From positions 62,001 through 126,000 of the forward strand of contig NZ_PDLO01000002.1 of NCBI RefSeq assembly GCF_002631205.1: a stretch of 64,000 bases of DNA, read 5' to 3'. Made by a program: the position numbers and the translations under genes. Each line of letters starts with the position of its first letter. Positions within the stretch are counted from its first letter, which is position 1. The DNA is from Neolewinella marina. Its GTDB lineage: Bacteria > Bacteroidota > Bacteroidia > Chitinophagales > Saprospiraceae. This document shows positions 17,249-25,067 of this stretch, in pieces. Under the pieces are notes generated by a model. The model searched no databases. It was given only the letters and a program-made list of their open reading frames with translations, and was not told where the DNA came from.

Positions 17249-19003
17249 TTGCGATTCACTCTCTTGTCCTGTACCCGCGCTTGCGCCACTCTCTTCCTGT
17301 TACTGTTCGTGCTGGGCTGCCAGCCGGCCGGAAATGATGATTCCCCGGCACCCGCGGTACCCGCCCGCCCCAACATCCTGTGGATCGTGGCCGAGGACCT
17401 GAGTCCGCTCATCGCCGCCTTTGGCGACTCCACCATACAGACGCCCAACCTGAGCCGGCTGGCCGCCCGCGGCGTCCGCTTTCCGAATACCTTCAGCGTG
17501 GCCGGAGTATGTGCACCGAGTCGCTTCGCCATCGCCACGGGCGTATACCCCATCAGCGGCGGTGGTCACCACATGCGCACCCTGGGTAACGAGGAGCGGC
17601 TGCGCAACATCGGCCTGCCCGGCGAGTACGGCGCCCTGGTCGACCCGGAGGTGAAGATGATGTCGCAGGTAATGCGGGAACACGGCTACTTCGCCACTAA
17701 CAACCAGAAGACAGACTACCAGTTCCACGCCCCGAAGACCGCCTGGGACGAGCAGGGGCCCCGCGCCCACTGGCGCCACCGGCCGGCGGGGCAGCCCTTC
17801 TTCAGCGTCTTCAACCTGGAAATCACCCACGAAAGTCAGGTGTGGCAAACCAGCAAGGGCAATCTGCGCTTCCGGCCCGGGTTCGAGAACGACACCTCCA
17901 CCATCTACGGCTGGGGCGACGTATACCCCGAAGGAGAACGCCCAGAACCGCAAATTGAGGTAGCCGACGATGAACTGCCCCTGCCCCCCTACCTCGCGGA
18001 CACCGAGCTGACGCGGCGGGACGTGCGCCGGGTGTACGACAACATTCGCATCATGGATGAGCAGGTGGGCGTACTCCTCGACCAGTTGGAGGCCGACGGG
18101 CTCACCGACAGCACCGTCATCTTCTGGTACACCGATCACGGCGGGCCATTGCCCCGGCAAAAAAGGCTGCTTTACGACTCCGGCATCCGCGTACCCATGA
18201 TCGTAGCCTGGCCGGGTGACCGCCACGCGGGAGAGATCGATAGCCTGCTGTTCAGCTTCGTAGATTTTGCCCCCACGGTGTTCAGCTTGGCCGGTATCGA
18301 ACCGCCGGCCTACCTACAGGGGCAGGCCAATTTCGGCGATTTCGCGGCGCCGGCAAGGGAATATGTCTTCGCCGCCTCCGACCGCCTGGACGAGCACTAC
18401 GACCGCATCCGGGCCGCCCGCGACCACCGGTTCAAATACCTGCGCAACTATTACCCCGACCGCCCCTACTACCTGCCCCTCCCCTACCGCGAGCAGATGA
18501 ACAGCATGCAGGAACTGCTGCGGCTGCGCGACGCCGGCCAACTCACCGACGTACAGGCCCAGTGGTTCCGCGACCGCAAGCCGGTGGAGGAGCTCTTTGA
18601 TACACAGAATGACCCCCACGAGCTGGAAAATCTCGCCAGCCGGCCCGAATACCAGGACAAACTCGAAGAATTGCGCAGCGCCACCGACGCCTGGCTGACC
18701 CGGGTGGGCGACCTCGGCGGGGAACCCGAACCGGAGATGATCCGCCGCTTCTGGAACGGTGAGGAGGAAATGCCCACCACCGGCCGGCCCCAGCTGCGGC
18801 GCGACAGCATCGGCCGTTTCATCCTGGAAAGCAAGACCCCCGGTGCCCAGATCGCCTACCGCATCCTGCCCGACGACAGCGACCGGCCGGGCTGGCGGGT
18901 ATACACCGGCCCCTTCGCCTTCGACCTCGACGGCGGCGATACCCTGCGGGCGGTGGCCCAACGGATTGGCTACCGCGAGAGCGGCGTCAGTGAGGGTTGG
19001 TAG
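17249..19003 (+). CDS. Lipoprotein sulfatase of family S1 (formylglycine-dependent)
   Basis: About 584 residues if started at TTG 17249, giving a lipoprotein signal that ends in the lipobox FVLGC. The longer open frame to 17147 encodes no signal-like sequence and crosses low-complexity DNA. The sulfatase domain begins PNILWIVAEDLSP (metal-binding ED) and contains the C88-A-P-S-R formylglycine motif, ITHESQVW, and YTDHGGPLPRQKRLLYDSGIRVP. The last ~70 residues look like a chitobiase-type or FN3-like beta domain (AYRILPDDSDRPGWRVYTGPF). It should remove sulfate esters from glycans in the periplasm or at the outer membrane. Subfamily and substrate are not known. Confidence 0.88.
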   Translation: MRFTLLSCTRACATLFLLLFVLGCQPAGNDDSPAPAVPARPNILWIVAEDLSPLIAAFGDSTIQTPNLSRLAARGVRFPNTFSVAGVCAPSRFAIATGVYPISGGGHHMRTLGNEERLRNIGLPGEYGALVDPEVKMMSQVMREHGYFATNNQKTDYQFHAPKTAWDEQGPRAHWRHRPAGQPFFSVFNLEITHESQVWQTSKGNLRFRPGFENDTSTIYGWGDVYPEGERPEPQIEVADDELPLPPYLADTELTRRDVRRVYDNIRIMDEQVGVLLDQLEADGLTDSTVIFWYTDHGGPLPRQKRLLYDSGIRVPMIVAWPGDRHAGEIDSLLFSFVDFAPTVFSLAGIEPPAYLQGQANFGDFAAPAREYVFAASDRLDEHYDRIRAARDHRFKYLRNYYPDRPYYLPLPYREQMNSMQELLRLRDAGQLTDVQAQWFRDRKPVEELFDTQNDPHELENLASRPEYQDKLEELRSATDAWLTRVGDLGGEPEPEMIRRFWNGEEEMPTTGRPQLRRDSIGRFILESKTPGAQIAYRILPDDSDRPGWRVYTGPFAFDLDGGDTLRAVAQRIGYRESGVSEGW

Positions 19004-19031
19004 CGGGCCGCGAACGGTGGGATAAGGGGCC

Positions 19032-20324
19032 TTATTCTTTCACGATCCCGCCGCCGACGATCACCTCCCAGTCGAGTTCGGGGCGCAGGTAGCGGCCGGC
19101 CAGGTCACGAAGTTCCTGAGCGCTGATGTGGCGGATGGTATCGTCCAGCCTCCGGAGGTGTTCCGGGGCGTCGTACTCCTTGATGATGGCCGAGCGGTAG
19201 CGGCTGCTTACGGCCAGGGGGCCGTCCAGGTCCATGATCAAGCCTCCCAGCAGATAGGCGCGGACCATATCCAGCTCGGCGGCGGGAATGAGGTCCTGCC
19301 GCAGTTTTTCCATCTCGGTGCGGATCTCGGCGCGGACCGCGTCCAGGTTTTCGTTGGCCACGTCGGCGGCAATCCCCAGGGTGCCGTCGTAACGGTAGGT
19401 ATCCAGGTCGGAATCAATTCCGTAGGTATACCCTTTTTCCTCGCGGATGTTGCGCATCAGTCGGCTGCCGTAGTAGCCGCCCAGGATGGTTTCCAGCACG
19501 GCCAGTCCGGGATAATCCTCGTCCGTCACCCGAAACCCCCGCCGGCCCTGGCGGATCATGGTCTGCTGGGCCCGGGGCCGGTGCACCTGGATCAGTTTGG
19601 GGGGGGCGGCCGCTACCCGGTAATCGGGGGGCGTCACCAGCGGGCCGGGCGCGAGCTGTCCGAAGGTGCGCTCCAGCAGCGCCTCCACCTCCGCATTCAG
19701 CTGCCCCACCACCCGGAGGGTAGCGTTGGCGGCCCCGTAGAAATTACGGTAGTGGCGCTTAACGGCCTCCAGGGTGAGGGCGTCGTAGTCTTCCTTGCCG
19801 CCGCCGTAGCCGTAGGGGTTCTCGGCGCCAAAGGCGGCTTCCGACAGGTGGCGGTAGGCCAGCCAGTCGGGGTCCTGCAGGTCCTCGCGGAGCTGTTGCC
19901 GGCTGCGTTTGCGGTAGCGCTTGAACTCCCGTTCGCTGAAGGCCGGCTCGGCGATCACCTCCGTCATGACGGGCAGCAATCGGTCGGCGTGGCGGGTGAT
20001 GGTGGCCAGGGCCAGGTTGGCCGTGTCGTAGTCGTCCGGGGTGTCCAGGCTGGTCCCGTACTGCTCGAAGAGCCGCTCCAGTTCGGCGGCGCTGTGGCGG
20101 CGGGTACCCTCAGTGAGCAGGGCGTTGGTTGCCGCAGCCAGGAAGCGCTGGGATTCGTAGGGGCGGCCGGCCCGCCAGATCATCTCGACGGTCAGGATGG
20201 GGGCCTGCTCCACGTGGACGGCCACCACCCGCAGGCCATTGCTCAGCGTCCATTCCCGGGCGGGCGGCAGGGGCGGTACCCGGGGCGGGTGAATGAGGGG
20301 GGCGGTGCGGTTCTTGATGGTAAT
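19032..20324 (-). CDS. M16-family (insulinase-like) protein lacking the zinc motif
   Basis: About 430 residues if read from the ATT at 20322-20324. The first usual start (GTG at 20228) would remove the conserved opening strand. In-frame sequence upstream (KNRTAPLIHPP ... EWTLSNGLRVVAV) matches the N-terminus of Bacteroidota M16B proteins, and a stop codon lies just above ATT, so the gene seems to use ATT, ATC or GTC. The zinc-binding HXXEH is absent: the equivalent helix reads AAATNALLTEGTRRHS. The second half keeps EKGYTYGIDSDLDTY, the family's substrate-positioning part. It is probably a non-catalytic partner of an active M16 subunit, though no such partner gene is next to it. The downstream sulfatase gene ends convergently 28 bp away. 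Confidence 0.75.
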   Translation of the reverse strand: MTIKNRTAPLIHPPRVPPLPPAREWTLSNGLRVVAVHVEQAPILTVEMIWRAGRPYESQRFLAAATNALLTEGTRRHSAAELERLFEQYGTSLDTPDDYDTANLALATITRHADRLLPVMTEVIAEPAFSEREFKRYRKRSRQQLREDLQDPDWLAYRHLSEAAFGAENPYGYGGGKEDYDALTLEAVKRHYRNFYGAANATLRVVGQLNAEVEALLERTFGQLAPGPLVTPPDYRVAAAPPKLIQVHRPRAQQTMIRQGRRGFRVTDEDYPGLAVLETILGGYYGSRLMRNIREEKGYTYGIDSDLDTYRYDGTLGIAADVANENLDAVRAEIRTEMEKLRQDLIPAAELDMVRAYLLGGLIMDLDGPLAVSSRYRSAIIKEYDAPEHLRRLDDTIRHISAQELRDLAGRYLRPELDWEVIVGGGIVKE

Positions 20325-20511
20325 GACGGCTCGTTAGGGACAGTACAAAAACCCACGAGGCCGGCAGTAGTTCAGGGCGGCGGCGCGCGGGTGCCGGGCC
20401 AAACACCGGGGAAGCCGTGGATTCCATCCGGGTATTTCCCCACGCATCGGTTACAGTGTGGCGGGCTGTCGTATTATTACTTACCAAATCCCACCGCTTA
20501 ACCACCTTGCC

Positions 20512-23500
20512 ATGCACCTGCGTCCGCGCCAGATTCTCCTGCTGTGTACCTTCCTTTTCACCACCGGGCTCGTCGCCCAGGGCACCCGCCTGCTCCGGCA
20601 GCCCGACCTGGGTACCGACCGGATCGCCTTCGTCTACGGCGCCGATATCTGGACCGCCGACCTGAACGGGGGGAACGTGCGCCGCATCACCAGCACCCCG
20701 GCCGTGGAAGCCAATCCCCACCTGAGCCCCGACGGACAGTGGCTGGCTTTCACTTCCAACCGCGACGGCAGCGACGACGTATACGTGGTGCCCCGAGCCG
20801 GCGGCATCCCCACCCGCCTGACCTGGCACCCCGCGGACGACCAGGTGCGCGGCTGGAGCCCCGACGGCTCCCGCATCCTGTTTGCCTCCACCCGCGAATC
20901 GGCCCCCGTGCCCTTCCACCACCTCTATACCGTAGCCGCTACCGGCGGGCCCGCCGAACGGCTGAGTGAACAATGGGGCTACGACGGCAGCTACTCCCCC
21001 GACGGCCAACGCCTGGCCCTGGACAAGATGAGCCGATGGGACAGCGAATGGCGGGCCTACCGCGGCGGACAGAATACCCCCCTGATCCTGCTCGACCTGC
21101 AAACCCAGGCGGAGGTGCTCCTGCCCAACGAAAAGACCACCGACATCCAGCCCACCTGGCTGGGCGAAGTGGTTTACTTCCTCTCGGACCGCGACGGCAC
21201 GATGAACGTCTGGGCCTACGAGGTCACCGGCGGGGAGCTGCGGCAGGTCACCGAACTGACCGGCTCCGACATCAAGTGGCTGAGTGGCAACGGCAGCCAA
21301 CTGATGGTGGAACGCGACGGCTACCTCCACCGGCTGGATCCCGGTACCGGGGCCCTGGAGCAACTGAACATCGAAGTGATCGGTGATTTCCCATGGGCCG
21401 AACCCGAATGGAAGGACGTGAGCGAGGCCGCCGGATCGGTATCCCTTTCCCCCACCGGCAAACGGGCGCTGATGGAAGCAAGGGGAGAGATCTTCACCGT
21501 GCCCACCGAGAAGGGCGACTCCCGCAACCTGACCCGCAGCGCCGGCACCGCTGATCGCGCACCGGTGTGGTCGCCCAAGGGGGACCGCATCGCCTGGTTC
21601 ACCGACGCCGGCGGGAATGGCTACGCCCTCCACCTGGCGGACCAGACGGGCCGCGGCGACACCACCAACATCCCCATCGGTGCCTCGAAGATGGCCTGGA
21701 ACCCGGCCTGGTCGCCCGACGGAAAGTCCATCGCCTTCGTGGACGACGACGTCCGCATCCGGGTCGTGGACCTCGCCACCAAGCGCATCCGCACCGTGGA
21801 CACGGGCACCAACAACATCGACCGCGGCCGCACCGAGCCGGTGTGGTCGCCCGACAGCCGCTACCTGGCCTACGTCAAGAGCGGCAGCAACCGCTTCCGC
21901 CAGATCTGGGTTTGGGACCGGCAGGACAACGCCATCCACCCCCTCACCGACGCCTTCGCCGATTCTTTCTCGCCGGCCTGGGACCGGGACGGACAGCACC
22001 TCTACCTCCTGGCCAGTACCGACCTGGCGCTAGGGGCCGGGTGGGCCAACACCAGCTCCATGCAGGCCGACCCGAATTACAAGGCCTACGTGGTGGTGCT
22101 GCCGGCCGACCTCGACTCCCCTTTCCTGCCGGAGAGCGACGAGGAGGAGGTGACTAAGGAATCAACCGACGAAGAGGAGGAAACTGACTCCGAGGAGGAA
22201 GAAAACGAAGCGGACAAGGCCGACGACAGCAAGGCGCCCCGGGTGGTGATCGACTTCGACCGCGTGAGCCGCCGCACCATCGCCCTGCCGGTTTCCGGGG
22301 CCAACTACTACGCCACCGCCGCCGGGCCGGCCGGCACCCTCTTCCTGGCCGAGGAGAACCCCGGTGGGGAGGGCGCTACCCTGAAGAAATTCACCTTGAA
22401 GAAGCGGGAGGCCAAGGACTTCGCCAAGAACGTCCGGAACTTCGCCATCTCCGCCGACGGGGAAAAGATCCTCTTCCAGTCCGCCGGCAAATGGACCCTG
22501 GCCAAGACCGGCGCCGACAGCGGCGAATCCGGGGACGCCATCAAGCCAGAGCTGACCATGAAGCTGGACCGCCTGGCGGAGTGGAAGCAGATCTTCGAGG
22601 AAGCCTACCGCTACGAGCGCGACTACTTCTACGACCCGGGGCTGCACGGCCGCGACTGGCAGGCGGTCTACGCGCGCTACGCGCCACTGGTGCCCTACCT
22701 CCGCCACCGCGAGGACCTGAGCTACGTCCTCGACCAGCTGGGCGGCGAGTTGTCAGTAGGCCACAGCTTCGTATTCGGCGGCGATATGCCCGAAACCGAG
22801 AAGGTGAAGGTGGGCCTGCTGGGCGCCGACCTCACGCGCGACCGGGGCCGCTGGCGCATCGCCCGCATCTACACCACCGAAAGCTGGAACCCCAACCTCT
22901 CCAGCCCCCTGGACCGGCCCGGCCTGGAGGTGAGCGAAGGGACCTATCTGGTGGGCATCAACGGGGTGGAACTCACCGCGGAAGACAACCCTTACCGCCT
23001 GCTCGACGGTACCGTAGGCAAGCAGACGGTGCTCCACCTCAACGACAACCCCGCCTTCTCCGGCAACCGCGAAGTGGTGGTCGAACCCATCGACAGCGAA
23101 AATGCCCTGCGGCAGCGGGCCTGGGTGGAAGACAACCGCCGCATGGTCGACTCCCTCTCCGGCGGGCGACTGGCCTACGTGTGGGTGCCCAACACCGGGG
23201 GCTCCGGCTTCGTCAACTTCAACCGCTACTACTTCGCCCAGCAGGACAAGGAAGGGGCAGTGATCGATGAACGCTTCAACGGCGGCGGACTACTGGACGA
23301 TTACATGGTCGACCTGATGACGCGCTCCCTGCGCGCCGCCCTGACCAACGAGGTCCCGGATGGAAATCCCTTCACCCTGCCAGCGGGCATCCTCGGCCCC
23401 AAGGCCCTCCTCATCAACGAGCGGGCGGGCTCCGGGGGCGACTTCTTCCCCTGGGCCTTTCGCCAGCAGGAAGCCGGCCCCCTCATCGGCGCCACCACCT

Positions 23501-23790
23501 GGGGCGGACTGGTGAAGTCCTCCGTACACTACGGCTTTATCGACGGTGGCGCGATGACCGCCCCGGACAATGCGGTCTTCGACCCCGTAGCCGGCGAATA
23601 CATCGCCGAAAACGTGGGCATCGCGCCGGACATCGTCGTACGACAGGACGCTCGCTCCCTCAATGAAGGCAAAGATCCCCAGTTGCAACGGGCCGTGGAG
23701 GAGGTACTGCAACTGCTGGAAAAGCAATCTCCGCGGGAGGTTAAGAATCCGCCCTACCCCCGCCCGGCTTTGGGAGATGACAGGAAGTGA
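20512..23790 (+). CDS. Tricorn-type protease (S41 core with beta-propellers and PDZ domain)
   Basis: Exported giant peptidase of about 1092 residues; the ATG at 20512 gives a signal peptide (ILLLCTFLFTTGLVAQ). Residues ~25-530 carry PD40/WD40-like propeller blades (NPHLSPDGQWLAFTSNRDGSDDV, WSPDGKSIAFVDDD). A run of mostly Glu/Asp/Lys residues follows near 540-575. Then come the C1 domain, a PDZ domain (GTYLVGINGVELTAEDNPYRLL) and the C2 catalytic domain. Putative catalytic residues are H751 (SVGHSF) and nucleophile S974 (GSGGDFFPW), close to H746/S965 of archaeal tricorn. The family trims oligopeptides. The gene is divergent from the M16-like gene. Confidence 0.92.
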   Translation: MHLRPRQILLLCTFLFTTGLVAQGTRLLRQPDLGTDRIAFVYGADIWTADLNGGNVRRITSTPAVEANPHLSPDGQWLAFTSNRDGSDDVYVVPRAGGIPTRLTWHPADDQVRGWSPDGSRILFASTRESAPVPFHHLYTVAATGGPAERLSEQWGYDGSYSPDGQRLALDKMSRWDSEWRAYRGGQNTPLILLDLQTQAEVLLPNEKTTDIQPTWLGEVVYFLSDRDGTMNVWAYEVTGGELRQVTELTGSDIKWLSGNGSQLMVERDGYLHRLDPGTGALEQLNIEVIGDFPWAEPEWKDVSEAAGSVSLSPTGKRALMEARGEIFTVPTEKGDSRNLTRSAGTADRAPVWSPKGDRIAWFTDAGGNGYALHLADQTGRGDTTNIPIGASKMAWNPAWSPDGKSIAFVDDDVRIRVVDLATKRIRTVDTGTNNIDRGRTEPVWSPDSRYLAYVKSGSNRFRQIWVWDRQDNAIHPLTDAFADSFSPAWDRDGQHLYLLASTDLALGAGWANTSSMQADPNYKAYVVVLPADLDSPFLPESDEEEVTKESTDEEEETDSEEEENEADKADDSKAPRVVIDFDRVSRRTIALPVSGANYYATAAGPAGTLFLAEENPGGEGATLKKFTLKKREAKDFAKNVRNFAISADGEKILFQSAGKWTLAKTGADSGESGDAIKPELTMKLDRLAEWKQIFEEAYRYERDYFYDPGLHGRDWQAVYARYAPLVPYLRHREDLSYVLDQLGGELSVGHSFVFGGDMPETEKVKVGLLGADLTRDRGRWRIARIYTTESWNPNLSSPLDRPGLEVSEGTYLVGINGVELTAEDNPYRLLDGTVGKQTVLHLNDNPAFSGNREVVVEPIDSENALRQRAWVEDNRRMVDSLSGGRLAYVWVPNTGGSGFVNFNRYYFAQQDKEGAVIDERFNGGGLLDDYMVDLMTRSLRAALTNEVPDGNPFTLPAGILGPKALLINERAGSGGDFFPWAFRQQEAGPLIGATTWGGLVKSSVHYGFIDGGAMTAPDNAVFDPVAGEYIAENVGIAPDIVVRQDARSLNEGKDPQLQRAVEEVLQLLEKQSPREVKNPPYPRPALGDDRK

Positions 23791-23804
23791 ATGGGTGAAT
23801 GAGG

Positions 23805-23844
23805 GAATTAGTGAATGGGTGCCAAATCACGCATTCACTAATTC
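23805..23844. terminator. Bidirectional stem-loop between tricorn protease and dnaN
   Basis: Perfect 13-bp arms GAATTAGTGAATG (23805-23817) and CATTCACTAATTC (23832-23844) surround a 14-base loop in the 63-bp gap between the two convergent genes. The flanks add imperfect pairing. No strong T-run follows, but the position suits a two-way terminator. Confidence 0.6.
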
Positions 23845-23853
23845 ATTCCTTCA

Positions 23854-24972
23854 CTAATTACTGAGCATGACGGGCATCACCAACATCATAATGTCCTGTC
23901 CGCTTTGCTGTTCGGTGGGCAGGAGGATGCCGGCGCGGGTGGCGGTGGACATTTCCAGGCGCACTTCCTCGCCTTCCAGTACGCCGAGCATTTCCACGAG
24001 GAATTTGGCGTTGAAGCCAATCTGCAGCGGTGCACCTTCGTAGGAGCAGCTGAGCTGTTCGGTGGCTTCGTTGCTGAAGTCCAGGTCCTGGGCGCTGACC
24101 GTCAGGCTGCCGTCGGCGATGTTCAGGATGACCTGGTTGGTGGTCTTGTTGGCGTAGATGACGATCCGCTTCAGGCTGTTCTGGAAGTCGCTGCGGTTGA
24201 CCAGCAACACGTTGGGGTTGTCGACGGGAATGACCGCGTTGTAGTCGGGGTAGCGGGCGTCGATAAGGCGGCAGGCCAGTTTGGTATCGCCGAATTCGAA
24301 AAAGGCGTTCGACTTGTCGAAGGTGACGGTGACGGCAACGTCCGAGTGCGGCAGGGCTCCCTTGAGGAGGTTCAGGGCCTTTTTGGGGATGATGAAGCTG
24401 CTGGTTACTTCGCCGCTGAGTTCGTTGAGGCTGAACTTGACCAGCTTGTGGGCGTCGGTGGCCACCATGGTCAGCTTGGAGAAGTCGACCTGGAAGAATA
24501 CGCCGGTCATGGCGGGCCGCAGTTCGTCCGTGCTGGTGGCGAAGAGGGTCTTGTTGATGCCCTCCTGCAGGGCGGCGGCCGTGACGCTTACTTCATCGGC
24601 TTCGGTGGGCTCGGGAATATTGGGGTAGTCGCCGCCGGGCTCGCCCGCCAGCTTGTACTTGCCGTAGGCCGAGGTGATGGAGATTCCGTAGTTGTCTTCG
24701 TTCACGTCGAAGGTGATCGGCTGCTGGGGCAGGGCCTTCAGGGTGTCGATCAGAATCTTGGCCGGTACGGCTACCTCACCGTCTCCGTCGGCGTTGACTT
24801 CCAGGCTGGTCACCACGCTGGTTTCCAGGTCGGTGGCGGCAATTTTCAGGGTGTTGCCCTCAATGGTGAAGAGAAAATCTTCCAGGATCGGCAGTACCGG
24901 ATTGGAGGCGATGGCCCCGCCGGCGAGCTGTAATTTCTTCTGCAGATCGGAACTGGAAACGGAAAACTTCAT
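23854..24972 (-). CDS. dnaN: DNA polymerase III subunit beta (sliding clamp)
   Basis: Ring-forming processivity clamp that tethers DNA polymerase III and other partners to DNA. The 372 residues match bacterial clamps in length and in three repeated domains. Recognisable segments are MKFSVSSSDLQKKLQLAGGAI at the N-terminus, LPILEDFLFTIEGNTLKI, PAMTGVFFQVD, and the C-terminal end MLVMPVML, which contributes to the clamp-binding pocket. The ATG at 24972 is preferred over one ten codons upstream because it starts with the classical MKF. A TAAGTTTG -7 element lies at 24990-24997. It is not next to dnaA here, as is common in Bacteroidota. Confidence 0.97.
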   Translation of the reverse strand: MKFSVSSSDLQKKLQLAGGAIASNPVLPILEDFLFTIEGNTLKIAATDLETSVVTSLEVNADGDGEVAVPAKILIDTLKALPQQPITFDVNEDNYGISITSAYGKYKLAGEPGGDYPNIPEPTEADEVSVTAAALQEGINKTLFATSTDELRPAMTGVFFQVDFSKLTMVATDAHKLVKFSLNELSGEVTSSFIIPKKALNLLKGALPHSDVAVTVTFDKSNAFFEFGDTKLACRLIDARYPDYNAVIPVDNPNVLLVNRSDFQNSLKRIVIYANKTTNQVILNIADGSLTVSAQDLDFSNEATEQLSCSYEGAPLQIGFNAKFLVEMLGVLEGEEVRLEMSTATRAGILLPTEQQSGQDIMMLVMPVMLSN

Positions 24973-24989
24973 AGTTGCTAAGCTTTTGG

Positions 24990-24997
24990 CAAACTTA
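24990..24997 (-). promoter_or_regulatory. Putative -7 element of the dnaN promoter
   Basis: Minus-strand TAAGTTTG matches the Bacteroidota -7 consensus TAnnTTTG, 17 bases before the dnaN ATG. A clear -33 TTG was not found. Confidence 0.45.
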
Positions 24998-25067
24998 CGC
25001 ATTTAGACGGTTCGCGGAGGCAGAACTCTGCGTCCGCCGCGGTCCACATGCGGGATTAGGAATTCGG

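Noticed and set aside
20110-21999. Minus-strand ORF of 629 codons across the M16/tricorn divergent region
   Set aside because: Overlaps two well-supported genes; sequence is low-complexity Gly/Val/His without domains.
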